The translations under genes were made by a program, and so were the position numbers. Below are positions 43,809 to 52,432 of a DNA stretch of 64,000 nucleotides, in pieces. How positions within the stretch are numbered: the stretch's first letter is position 1; the number at the start of each line of letters is the position of its first letter. Origin of the DNA: Mesorhizobium sp. M2D.F.Ca.ET.226.01.1.1 (GTDB taxonomy: Bacteria > Pseudomonadota > Alphaproteobacteria > Rhizobiales > Rhizobiaceae). The DNA is taken from contig NZ_RZOY02000008.1 of the NCBI RefSeq assembly GCF_004022705.2, forward strand, positions 288,774 to 352,773, written 5' to 3'. The notes under the pieces are model-generated. The model did not search any database, was not told the origin of the DNA, and saw nothing but the letters and a program-made list of their open reading frames with translations.

Positions 43809-44107
43809 GGGGGCCTCATTGGAGTTGGTCTGTTGTGGAGGAAAAATTTGCCGGCGCGGATTTGGTGCTCTACCTAGACAGACATTCTTCTGACTTCAGG
43901 ACGAGTGCAGGTGCCCGCTGGAAATTGCACTCCGTGGGACGTCTCTTGGGAATTTGAGCGATCGGTTGACGTCCAGGCCGCTTGAAAATTGGACATTCTC
44001 CGCGATTATAGCCCGACAGGTTTGAGGATGCCTGACCTACTGCTGCTGACTAAACGAGCCCTTGTGGTCGACCAAAAGACCGGATAGCCGCTTTCCTCAG
44101 TCTATCT
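43809..44107. other. 299-bp divergent gap (endolysin / deacetylase)
   Basis: No gene is supported. It lies between the start codons of the endolysin (minus) and the deacetylase (plus), so it should contain both promoters. TGGAGGAAAAATTTG lies near 43836-43850. A short near-repeat, CTTCAGGACGAGTGCA (43894-43909), resembles CTTCAAGACGAGCGAA inside the endolysin gene (43768-43783). Confidence 0.4.
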
Positions 44108-44833
44108 ATGTCCAATGACCGGGAGACTGTTATGCTCTCCATCGCGTATCGGTGCTGCTGGCAGCTTTGGGACGTCGTCATGCCGCCAAAACCGGCACAA
44201 GCTTTGGGCGGCCGCACGATCGAGGTCGGTAGTATTGCTGACATTAGGTTGAGACATCGGGAGTTAGTACTGACCTTCGATGATGGGCCGATCCCAGAAC
44301 ATACCGAAGCCGTTCTGCGCGCGCTGGACGACGCTGGCGTCAAGGCAACATTCTTGATGATTGGCGCGCAAGCCATGGCGTATCCTGCCCTTGTGCGAAT
44401 GGTCGCAGAAAGAGGACACACAATCGGAAGCCACACCAACACCCATCTCAATTTGAAAGAACTCGACCCTAAAAGCGCGAGGAAAGAAATCGACGCAGGC
44501 AGGGAAAATGTGGCAGCGGCGCTGCAACAGCAGCGATTTCGGGCCGCGCCCTTTTTCCGCTTCCCCTTCCTGCTCAGCACGCCGTTGCTGCGCAATGAAC
44601 TCAGCGGGCGAAAAATCGTGGTGCTCGATGCCGATATCAATATCGGCGACAGCAAAGAGTTCCTGTCGCCGCAACTGCTTTACCGCCAAGCCATAAGACG
44701 GATACTTCGACGCGGCTCGGGCGTTGTTCTTTTGCATGATATACATGCACGCACAGTCACTATTCTGCCTACCCTACTTGCCTATTTAAAGACGAAAGGG
44801 TTCACTATAGTGCACCTCGTACCCCAGGCTTGA
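44108..44833 (+). CDS. polysaccharide deacetylase (NodB homology domain)
   Basis: This 241-residue protein has the NodB motifs: TFDDGP at residues 56-61 (catalytic base and metal Asp), SHTNTH with metal ligands His109 and His113, and LLHDIH near the C-terminus. The FFRFPF segment replaces the more usual RPPxG. It should remove N-acetyl groups from a polysaccharide such as peptidoglycan or exopolysaccharide. It lies on the strand opposite to the phage genes, has its own promoter region, and looks like a cargo (moron) gene. Its start is uncertain (ATG 44108 or 44132). Confidence 0.82.
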   Translation: MSNDRETVMLSIAYRCCWQLWDVVMPPKPAQALGGRTIEVGSIADIRLRHRELVLTFDDGPIPEHTEAVLRALDDAGVKATFLMIGAQAMAYPALVRMVAERGHTIGSHTNTHLNLKELDPKSARKEIDAGRENVAAALQQQRFRAAPFFRFPFLLSTPLLRNELSGRKIVVLDADINIGDSKEFLSPQLLYRQAIRRILRRGSGVVLLHDIHARTVTILPTLLAYLKTKGFTIVHLVPQA

Positions 44834-44840
44834 ACACCGC

Positions 44841-45677
44841 CTACTTAAAGCGGGTCTTTGTCGCGTCGTAGAGTACCCCAATTTGCGCTTGCGTCAGCGC
44901 GACACCCTCCCAGACTGCGATTTGTGAAAGACGCGAACCGTTCGTTAGGCCGCGAAGATCGCCCGTGTTGCCGGTACCGCCCACCATAATGGTGTTCGTT
45001 GCGTTGCCAGTGTCGGAGCCAACGTAATCGCAATTCTGAATGCTGAATGCACCATTAGAGAAAAAGGTTGCGTTATTGGTGCCGAGTGCCTCGTCAATGC
45101 TTAAGGCCACACAATTCCACGCGCCTATCGTGAATTGATTGGCATCGCCGACGCCACCAAAGCCATGTTTGAGGGCAAATCCCATATTGTTGTTGCCGGT
45201 GAATGACCACCATTGAAAGCCACGGTCTGCCGCCGCCTGCGCCCCCGAGGTGCCCAACATACAAAAGGTGCCGGTCACCGCCGGGTAAAACCAAGCGAAG
45301 AACGTGAACTTGGCCCCGTCCTTGTGGATGTTGCTGATCCACCCAGCGAGAGCCGCCGAATAGCCCGAAGCGGCGGTGTTGGCCTGGAAATAGTCTCCAC
45401 CGTCGAAGCTCCAATATGTGTTTTTCGAGAAGTCACCCGCCGAGCCGTTCGGGGTCGGATCGCTGGTCTGCACAGAGCTGGATGCGCCACGGAAGAAATC
45501 AACGGCGTTGCCGCTGCGATCGAACCACGTTTGACCGGACCCGAACGGGTAAGAAACAGAATCGCCGATATCGAGACAGAGTTTCAGCCCGTTCGACAGC
45601 CCTTTTCGCGAAATGGATCCGATCAAGCTTTCAATCGGTCCGATGCGCGGGTGATATTCCGGCATGCTGTAGATCAT
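44841..45677 (-). CDS. LamG-like phage structural protein
   Basis: This 278-residue protein has a concanavalin/LamG-type jelly-roll pattern (LKLCLDIGDSVSYPFGSGQT, NTYWSFDGGDYFQANTAASG, KFTFFAWFYPAVTGTFCMLG, RLSQIAVWEGVALTQAQIGV). Such domains occur in phage tail fibres and capsid decorations and bind sugars. It follows the tail fibre gene in the same direction and faces the deacetylase gene with a 7-bp gap. Its likely role is receptor binding or a tail appendage. Confidence 0.7.
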   Translation of the reverse strand: MIYSMPEYHPRIGPIESLIGSISRKGLSNGLKLCLDIGDSVSYPFGSGQTWFDRSGNAVDFFRGASSSVQTSDPTPNGSAGDFSKNTYWSFDGGDYFQANTAASGYSAALAGWISNIHKDGAKFTFFAWFYPAVTGTFCMLGTSGAQAAADRGFQWWSFTGNNNMGFALKHGFGGVGDANQFTIGAWNCVALSIDEALGTNNATFFSNGAFSIQNCDYVGSDTGNATNTIMVGGTGNTGDLRGLTNGSRLSQIAVWEGVALTQAQIGVLYDATKTRFK

Positions 45678-45691
45678 TACGGCACCTTCAT

Positions 45692-45766
45692 TTAGGCAGT
45701 GACGTCGGTATCGTTCTTGCTGATATGTAGCCTGAGCTTATTGCCGATGGTGGTGGCGATGCTCAT
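45692..45766 (-). CDS. 24-codon ORF duplicating the tail fibre C-terminus
   Basis: ATG at 45764-45766 overlaps the stop of the tail fibre gene (ATGA) and opens 24 codons (MSIATTIGNKLRLHISKNDT, DVTA) to TAA at 45692-45694. The peptide matches the last residues of the tail fibre itself (VSGHKFKLHISKTDAGVTAF). It appears to be a duplicated fragment of the fibre 3' end, and may be translated by coupling. Confidence 0.45.
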   Translation of the reverse strand: MSIATTIGNKLRLHISKNDTDVTA

Positions 45767-47724
45767 TGGAGGGCCTCGATGAAAGCTGTCACGCCAGCAT
45801 CGGTCTTGCTGATATGCAATTTGAACTTGTGGCCACTCACCGTCGTAAGCGAGTCGCCCTTAGGGAAGTTAGCCGCCAAACCTGAGAAGGTGATTGCCCC
45901 GGCCGACGCGCCGTTCGTGATGTCGATCTCTATGTTGTAGCTATTGGCAGTCGTCGGTGCAGCAAGCGTGAATGCCCCGTTATTCGTGATCTTTCGATAA
46001 TTCCCACCGGTCGGCGCTGGCGTGTAGGTACCACTCGACTTCGTACCGTCGTCGACAGCGACTGTGGTAAATCCCGCAGTCACGCCCAAATTATCAGCCG
46101 CCTTCAGCAGCATCGCCGCCGCAATTTCCGACAGCGTATCAAACGCCGCTGAAACACCGCCTAGCACCACGTCGATCGATGCCTTCACGAATCCGGTGGT
46201 GGCGATCTGCGTAGTGTTGGTGCCTGGTGCCGCAGTCGGTGCAGCCGGCATTCCGGTAAAGGTCGGATTGGCCTTAGGTGCGAAAGTGGTGTCCACGTAG
46301 GCGGTCGTCGCGATCTGGGTTGAATTGGTCCCTGCGGCCGCCGTAGGCGCAGTCGGCGTGCCGATGAAAGCTGGGCTCGCTTTCGGTGCCAAGCTCCCCA
46401 CCGCCACGCCACTATCCTTCACCAGCTTCCCGGTCGTGCCGTTGAACGTGGCGATATTGTCGGTCGCGGCCGAGGCTGGCCCGGCGACCAAGCTCCCCAC
46501 GGCCACGCCGCTGTCCTTGCCGGCCTTGCCCGTGGTACCGGCGAAGGTCACGATGTTGTCGGTCGCCGATGAGGCCGGGCCGGTGAAGTCGCCCGCGCCG
46601 GCGCCATCCGCGCCCTTGTCGCCGGCGTGGGTGAAGATCAGCCAGATGCCGTCAGCTGTGGTCGGCAAGGTGCCTGCGCCGCTGACATAGGCCAGCGTCA
46701 GTTTTCGATAGCCCGTTCCGTCCACCACCGAGCCGGTGACGTTGTAGACATAGGCGATTGCGGCTGACGCCTTGGAGCGCAGCGTGAGCTGGCCCTTGAT
46801 GGTGTTGGTGCTGTCGTCGAACGTATCCAGGATGCCGCTCACCGTGGCGCCGCTGGAATCGAGGTTGTCGATATAAGCCGCGGTGGCGGAGGCGGCGCTG
46901 GCATTGTTCAGCCGCAGCGTGCCGTTGCCGGGGTCGGCATCGGCGGTGCCGGTGGAAAAAGTGTAGCCAAGCGCTGCCACGGCATTGGCGGCAGCGACGG
47001 CGCTTGCCGCCGCGTTGGTGGCCGAGGTCGCGGCGCTGGTGGCTGAGCCGGAGGCGGCGGTGGCCGAGCTCGAGGCGGCGGAAGCCGAGCCGGCGGCAGC
47101 GCTTGCCGAGCCGCCGGCGCTGGTTGCCGAACCGGCTGCCGTGGAAGCGGAACCGGCCGCTGCCGTCGCCGAATTGCCGGCATTGGTGGCGCTGGTCGCG
47201 GCATTGGCGGCGGAAGTGGACGCGGCGGTGGCGGAGCCGGCCGCTGCTGTCGCCGAACCCGCCGCGTTGGTGGCGCTGGTCGCGGCGGCGTTCTTGGAGG
47301 TCACCGCGGCCGCCGCGCTCGCGGCCGCGGCATTGGCGGCATTCACGGCATCGCCGAGCGTGTCCTGCGAGAGATAGAAGCTGAGCGTGATCGGGTCGGC
47401 GCCGATCTCCGGATCCAGCGTCTCGAACGCATAGACGCGATCGGCCGAGACGGCCCCCTCCTGCACATGCACGGTCGTGCCCTTTTGCAGGGTGCGCGCA
47501 GTGCGGGCGTCGGCGGCGCGAAACCACTGGCCCTCGCTCGCGGTGTAGATGCCGTTCTGGGTCTGGTCGGCCTGGTCCTTGACCAGCACGCGGTCGCCGA
47601 CTTGCGTCAGCACGCTGTCGATGGTCTGGAGGCCGTAAAGGGTGATGTTCGCGGTCGTCGCCAGGCGCACGGGTTCGCGCTCGCCGGTCAACAGGCGAAC
47701 GGCGGCAGTTGCAGGTCGGGCCAT
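45763..47724 (-). CDS. phage tail fibre protein with Ala/Ser-rich repeat shaft
   Basis: This 653-residue protein has an N-terminal part (residues 1-125, TANITLYGLQTIDSVLTQVG, RVLVKDQADQTQNGIYTASE) like podoviral fibre attachment regions. A long low-complexity Ala/Ser/Asn/Gly stretch covers about residues 130-250. Repeated units follow (TDNIVTFAGTTGKAGKDSGV / TDNIATFNGTTGKLVKDSGV; PTFTGMPAAPTAAPGTN / PAFIGTPTAPTAAAGTN). The C-terminus may be adhesin-like. It probably binds the host surface. The repeats favour recombination. Confidence 0.82.
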   Translation of the reverse strand: MARPATAAVRLLTGEREPVRLATTANITLYGLQTIDSVLTQVGDRVLVKDQADQTQNGIYTASEGQWFRAADARTARTLQKGTTVHVQEGAVSADRVYAFETLDPEIGADPITLSFYLSQDTLGDAVNAANAAAASAAAAVTSKNAAATSATNAAGSATAAAGSATAASTSAANAATSATNAGNSATAAAGSASTAAGSATSAGGSASAAAGSASAASSSATAASGSATSAATSATNAAASAVAAANAVAALGYTFSTGTADADPGNGTLRLNNASAASATAAYIDNLDSSGATVSGILDTFDDSTNTIKGQLTLRSKASAAIAYVYNVTGSVVDGTGYRKLTLAYVSGAGTLPTTADGIWLIFTHAGDKGADGAGAGDFTGPASSATDNIVTFAGTTGKAGKDSGVAVGSLVAGPASAATDNIATFNGTTGKLVKDSGVAVGSLAPKASPAFIGTPTAPTAAAGTNSTQIATTAYVDTTFAPKANPTFTGMPAAPTAAPGTNTTQIATTGFVKASIDVVLGGVSAAFDTLSEIAAAMLLKAADNLGVTAGFTTVAVDDGTKSSGTYTPAPTGGNYRKITNNGAFTLAAPTTANSYNIEIDITNGASAGAITFSGLAANFPKGDSLTTVSGHKFKLHISKTDAGVTAFIEALQ

Positions 47725-47737
47725 AAGGCTGCTCCAT

Positions 47738-47763
47738 AAAAAAAGCCCCGCGAAAGCGAGGCT
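47738..47763 (-). terminator. terminator upstream of the tail fibre gene
   Basis: On the minus strand AGCCTCGC-TTTC-GCGGGGCT (47744-47763) forms an 8-bp stem with one G-T pair, followed by TTTTTTTATGG. It lies 14 bases before the tail fibre start codon and would end transcripts coming from the small genes at 47.9-48.4 kb. Confidence 0.75.
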
Positions 47764-47900
47764 TGGAAGGTTTTGGGGTCAGTGCGCGGGCTGAGGGCGG
47801 TCAGTCTCGATTCGGACGCGAGCGAAGCCACCGCAGCCGCATGCGCCGGCCCACGACGAAACGACGGTGGGGAAAATGGTGCAGTGTCACCACAATTTTC

Positions 47901-48168
47901 TCATTTCTTGCCATCTCGCCAGTGCCACAGGACATTGGATCGTGTGTTGGCAAGCTCCAGTGGCGGCTTGAGGTCGCCAAACTCCTCCTTGAACTGGTGA
48001 CGCCATTCCTGCTCATCTAGCACATTGGCGTTGTTTGCAACGTCCACGGCACTGACCCGGATCGGAGTTCGGCTCAAGCATCGCATAGGCGCCTCCCACA
48101 CCAATTATAGCAGGGCGGTTCTCCCAATCGACGAAGTTTGGTGGTCGATTGTCTCCCAGCGCCCTCAC
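47901..48168 (-). pseudogene. frameshifted tandem duplicate of the candidate immunity gene
   Basis: From a GTG at 48166-48168 the frame reads DNRPPNFVDWENRPAIIGVG and GAYAMLEPNS, then fails. The matching C-terminus continues in another frame (NVLDEQEWRHQFKEEFGDLK, PPLELANTRSNVLWHWRDGK) to the TGA at 47901-47903. Compared with the intact neighbour at 48165-48437, five bases are missing where the neighbour reads AATTCTCCCTGGGTTCGCGTC. The GTG overlaps the stop of the intact copy (GTGA). Confidence 0.7.
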
Positions 48169-48437
48169 TTCTTGCTGTCTCGCCAATGCCACGGAACATT
48201 TGACCGCGTGCTGGCCAGTTCCAAGGGCGGGTCGAGTTTGCCAAACTCCTCTTCAAAGCGCTGGCGCCACTCCTCTTCGTCGAGCAGGTCGCCATCACTT
48301 CCGACACTTGCGGCACTGACGCGAACCCAGGGAGAATTGGGCTCCAGCATAGCGTACGCACCTCCTTTGCCAATAATGGCAGGCCGGTTGTCCCAATCAA
48401 CGAAACCTGGCGGACGATTGTCTGATTCTTGTCTCAC
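48165..48437 (-). CDS. small acidic protein, candidate immunity to the copy A toxin domain
   Basis: This 90-residue protein (GFVDWDNRPAIIGKGGAYAM, VGSDGDLLDEEEWRQRFEEE, FGKLDPPLELASTRSNVPWH) has no recognised family. It is acidic and compact. It starts with GTG behind AAGGAG and lies 112 bp downstream of the RelA/SpoT-like domain of the copy A ejection protein, with a damaged duplicate directly after it. This position, the size, and the duplication suggest an immunity or antitoxin gene. That role is inference from context. Confidence 0.55.
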   Translation of the reverse strand: MRQESDNRPPGFVDWDNRPAIIGKGGAYAMLEPNSPWVRVSAASVGSDGDLLDEEEWRQRFEEEFGKLDPPLELASTRSNVPWHWRDSKK

Positions 48438-48549
48438 ACTTCACTCCTTCAGCTTGTCATGTAGCATAGACTACTCGCATATGTGGCAGGCCCCTGATAA
48501 GGCCTAGTGCCCTAAGTTAGCTGCTCGACGAGCGGGATTTGGGACTAGT

Positions 48550-51173
48550 CTATTGAGATTTCGGCGACGCGGCACCACCCTTCAAATTCGCCAGCACCTC
48601 GGCCCAAATTGAATCGGCATTACGACGTGCGTCGGAGTAAAGAGCGGCTTCCTGCGACAAAAGATCAAGGTATTCAGGATCTTCTTCATACAGGTTTCGT
48701 CTGCGCGTATATTTTGCCTGACCTCCAAGCTCGGCCTTTGCCTTATACATATTGGGCTCCAACATCTGCACCTCGCCCAAAGTACCGTCATCGAAGCGCA
48801 CCGTCACCTTCCGATCAAAGTAGGCGCTATCCATTTTGCCATGCCACTTTCCGTCACGAACTTTGTAGCGCTGCGCAAGCAAGGCCGCGATCTCGTCGGC
48901 TTGCGCCGGGTTTTTGACCACGAAGCTGATCCTGACAATGTCGATCAGCCTGGACGCATCTTTGTATTCATTACGGCCAATCTTTTCGTATGCCGTCTCT
49001 CTCTGCTTCGCGCCGTTCGTCACGAATTTCGCGCCGACCTGATCTGCGATTTGCTGACCCGCTCCCTCAAGATCTGCCTGCCATTTGGGTGCCACGGCAT
49101 AGAGATCATCAAGTGACGAAGTTGGTTGCCGGAAGAAATCCGGCTTTCGCTTCGGCGGCGAAGCTGTGGCTGTGCCCTCTCCAGCGGCGGGGCGCACTTC
49201 CCCAGCCTTCTCGGCAGCAACCGGGCGGGAAGCGGCTTGCGAAGTCGGGTTATCCGCCACCTCCGAACTTGCGAAGGATTTGCCGGCAATGGATCGTTCT
49301 GCTTGCGCTGTCGCCCTGGGGCCAACCAACTCGGTCGCACGCGCTATTGCTTTCGGAGCACCCTCACCCAAGCCCCAGGCAGCTGCATCAGATCCCTGTT
49401 GCATCATCAGGTCTTCAACAGCGTTCGCTGGCCTGTAGTAATCCTTGTATTCCGGAGGACTGACCGCTCCTCCAGACATGCGGTAGGCAGCCCAATCTTT
49501 TGCGTTGCTGGCTGCTATCCCTGCATTTGCAACTACCTTGCCGAGCGCTTTGGCTTCCGATGCAAATATTGAACCCGTCGACGGCCGTTGATAGCCAGAC
49601 GCTACCGGCATGATCCAACCCAGGCCGGCCGCGGCCAACTGCCTGCCCACGGCAGCCCGGGCAGGCCCTAGCGTTCCGGCAAGCAGCGCGGTTGTCTTGG
49701 CGTTCTTCTCCTGCTGATACAGGCTGCGGCTGTTCTGACTGCCTGCGAGTTCCTGAATGACGTCCTGCGGCACAAGCTGGGGGTTCTCGATGCCCAGTCT
49801 TTCCTGCGCGGCGAGAGCCATCGCTATCGCTTTGTCGTAAGCTTCCTTGTTGTAGCCGTTGGGGTCCTCGAGGCCGCCGCCAATGGCAGCCTTCCAAGCC
49901 GCAGCGATGGCTGGAACCGCATCCGCGGCGGCGCCCCAGGCATCGGTTCGCCTTCTGGTGAGGACCCGCATTGCCGCAACGGCGGTCGACAAGCGCTGCG
50001 GATTGCTTTTCTGTGATCCGCCGGTCTCCGAAGCGGCATCGTTGAGGGCGGCATTGATAGCCTGGTTCGACATAGTCCGCATGTCGAACATATTCTTGCG
50101 GACATCGATCTGCCAATCGAGACCTTGCCGGCGCTTTGGTCCCTCGTCCGGGCCGTAGACGATCTTGTAGGCATCCTCGCCCGGTATCTGGCCGGAGTAG
50201 CTGCCTGTACGTTCGATCTCGTCAGGCGCCTCTGCTTCGGCGCGACCTATGGCAGCGCCGATCTTGATCTTCAGCGCAAGGTTGGCAGCATCGGCCTGTC
50301 GGCGGACCATGTGCCATTCCTGCTCCGGAACGTCATCCCTGAAAGCCTGAGCTATCACCTCATCCGGGGTCTTGTTGCGACGCCAATCGCCTTTTGCCGC
50401 CGCCTGGCCCCTGGCGACGCACCAAGCTGCGCCCGCACCGTCTCGCCCATGCCGTCGCTGGCCACCGGTCCGGCGCTCAGCATCTCGGCGGCACGGCGCG
50501 GATCCTGCGCGATCAGCGCTTGCATGCGCGCCTTTGCGGTGCTGGCGCGCCAGTCGGCTTCGGCCTGCTGCCTGATCTGCGGATCGAGATCTATCTTGGC
50601 GAGGAGTTCGAGGCCGATCTGTCGAGAGGCGTCGAAGGCAGCGGTGTCGTTCGGGTCGCTTTGCGCGATGTTGTTGAGTTCGGCGGTGTGGACCTCCGCT
50701 ACCTGATCCTGCTCATATTGCTTGCGGCGCTGATTTTGCTGAAGCGCCAAGCGCACCGAACCCGCCTCCCGCAGCGCTTCCTTGCGGCTGGCAAGACCTG
50801 GGCGCAGCTCGGGCGGCATCTGCTTCAGGAAATTGCCGAACAGCGTGTCGAACAGGCCGGTCTTCACCACCTGACCGGTGTACGGATCGACCTGGCCATA
50901 CATGGTGTCGTGCAGGCCGGCGCCGTCGGCGGGCGCGTTGGCCGCCGTCTCGGCCTCGGCCTTGGCGAGTTCGCCGTTCAGCCGGCGCGCGGCGATCTCG
51001 GTGTCGAAAGCCTGCTGCTGCGCCTTGCGCTGCTCGTAGCGCTCGGCGGCGGCCTGCCACCTGTCGCCGAGTTGCTGCATCGCTTCGCCGACCGGCGAGG
51101 AGTCCGGATATTGCACCGCATTGCCGGTATCGAGCCGGCGCTCGCCGACAAAAAGCGGAATGATGTGAACCAT
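48550..51173 (-). pseudogene. phage ejection (internal virion) protein copy A with RelA/SpoT-like tail, frameshifted
   Basis: The first 250 or so codons from MVHIIPLFVGERRLDTGNAV (start 51173) match copy B (60892-63660) almost residue for residue. After AQLGA the frame shifts by one missing base at 50418/50419 and runs to a TGA at 50355-50357. The correct continuation is in the next frame (VARGQAAAKGDWRRNKTPDE, VIAQAF) and runs intact for 602 codons to 48550. A GTG at 50358 overlaps the first stop (GTGA). The last 185 residues (48553-49107) have RelA/SpoT-like features: ASRLIDIVRISFVVKNPAQA, DRKVTVRFDDGTLGEVQML. Confidence 0.72.
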
Positions 51174-51174
51174 A

Positions 51175-51696
51175 TCAATAGAGCCCGGTGTAGCCGCCGA
51201 TGATGGCCCGGCTCGCCCGAGGCGAGAGCGACGACCCGCCAAAGGTCACGGACCTAGCCGGATCGTAGAGGCCCGACAAACCATCGATGAGGCCACTGCC
51301 GGCCTTGAAGATCGAGGCCGTCATCGCCTGCTTGCCCTGGAAGCGCGAGATGGCGGCCTGGGTGTTGAGGTTGTTCTGGCGCAGCTGCGAATTGTACAGA
51401 GTGGCATCGAGGTCGACCTGACCCTGCCGGGCGTTCGCCGCCAGAACTTCGGTCGGCGAGCCGGCTATGCCGACTCCGGAAGCGCCCGCCTGGGCGCGCG
51501 CCTCGGCTTCGAGCAAGTCCTGCTTATGGCGCTCCTGTCTCTGCTCGAAGGCGGCGCTTTGCGCATCCGCCTGCGCCTGCTGCTCGTAGGCCTTGGCTTG
51601 GTAATTGGCCAATTGCTGCTGCTGGGCACCCTGCATCAGGGCGCCGCCGACCGACACGGCCGTGCCTGCCAGTCCAAGAAGAGCCAATGTGCACAT
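51175..51696 (-). CDS. phage internal virion protein, gp14-like
   Basis: This 173-residue protein has a hydrophobic N-terminus (MCTLALLGLAGTAVSVGGAL) followed by a long Gln/Ala-rich helical region (QQLANYQAKAYEQQAQADAQ, SAAFEQRQERHKQDLLEAEA). This is typical of the T7 gp14-type core protein that forms part of the ejectosome. It ends 1 bp before the start of the large ejection protein gene (TGAT-ATG), matching the gp14-gp15/16 order of T7-like phages. Confidence 0.7.
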   Translation of the reverse strand: MCTLALLGLAGTAVSVGGALMQGAQQQQLANYQAKAYEQQAQADAQSAAFEQRQERHKQDLLEAEARAQAGASGVGIAGSPTEVLAANARQGQVDLDATLYNSQLRQNNLNTQAAISRFQGKQAMTASIFKAGSGLIDGLSGLYDPARSVTFGGSSLSPRASRAIIGGYTGLY

Positions 51697-51699
51697 GGT

Positions 51700-52341
51700 T
51701 CAGCCTCGCTTGGGTTTCTTGGTCGCGCCGGCAACGGGCGCGCGGAGCGCCGGGCGCGGGTCGAGCGCGCCGCCGGTGCCGATGAGGGATAGGAGCTGCC
51801 GGTCAGCCGCTAGGCCGGCGCGGCTGAGGCGAGCGGGCGCGGCCGCGCGCGGGCCGGCCATGGCGGCGCGGCGGGTGGCGGCGAGGCTTACTTTCAAGCG
51901 CGGCAGCCCGGCGGCGTCGAACAGGCCGTTGGCGGCGGCGATGGCGCGCGACAGCGCGTCGGCCTCGAACAGTTCCTCGCGCAGTTCCTCGATCAGCCGG
52001 TACGCGGCGCGCCAGCGGGAACCGAGAAGCGCTGCCTTGCCTTCGATCTCCGTGGACAGCGCCTCGATGTCCGCGCGGGCTTCGCTTTCCGCGACAGCGG
52101 CGCGGCGGTCGCCGACGGCGGCGATTGTTCGTTCCAGCACCGCGACCCTGTCATTGCAGTCGTCGAGCGCGGCGCGCGCGGCGGCGAGATCGCCATCGCC
52201 GAGAATGGCGCGGTCTTCCGCTTGCTTCAGGCCCTGGCGGCTGGCGACGGCTTCCGAGAGATCGGTGTCGAGCAAGGCGATGACGGCGGCCAAATCCGCA
52301 GCCGTCCGCGCCCTGCCGAGAGCTTCGGCATGGGGTGTCAT
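51700..52341 (-). CDS. phage coiled-coil protein
   Basis: This 213-residue, almost fully helical protein (DLAAVIALLDTDLSEAVASR, LAAARAALDDCNDRVAVLER, ESEARADIEALSTEIEGKAA) has long heptad-like stretches and a basic C-terminus (GATKKPKRG). AAGGA is spaced 8 bases before the ATG at 52341. It lies between the tail tubular B gene and the gp14-like gene, where podoviruses often carry core or internal virion proteins. No catalytic motif is seen. Confidence 0.6.
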   Translation of the reverse strand: MTPHAEALGRARTAADLAAVIALLDTDLSEAVASRQGLKQAEDRAILGDGDLAAARAALDDCNDRVAVLERTIAAVGDRRAAVAESEARADIEALSTEIEGKAALLGSRWRAAYRLIEELREELFEADALSRAIAAANGLFDAAGLPRLKVSLAATRRAAMAGPRAAAPARLSRAGLAADRQLLSLIGTGGALDPRPALRAPVAGATKKPKRG

Positions 52342-52387
52342 GTTGTGGGTCCTTCCATGGAGGGATGATTGGGACGACGGAGCTGCC

Positions 52388-52421
52388 AATCTTGCCCCCG
52401 CGAGGGGGAGATTGGCGGCTT
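52388..52421. repeat. partial palindromic repeat, family B
   Basis: CCAATCTTGCCCCCGCGAGG then GGGAGATTGG is a single family B arm pair (CCAATCT / AGATTGG) inside the phage operon, between the coiled-coil and tail tubular B genes. It matches the CCAATCTCCCCCCTTGCGGG arm at 14250-14275. Confidence 0.6.
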
Positions 52422-52432
52422 TAGCGTAGGCG

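Noticed and set aside
46985..47377. CRISPR or tandem repeat array in the Ala-rich segment
   Set aside because: The repetition is codon-level low complexity (Ala/Ser/Asn) of the tail fibre shaft, with no constant repeat and no unique spacers.
50355..50460. Programmed -1 ribosomal frameshift in ejection protein copy A
   Set aside because: No canonical slippery heptamer is in register in the overlap, and comparison with copy B places a missing base exactly at 50418/50419. A plain deletion explains it better.
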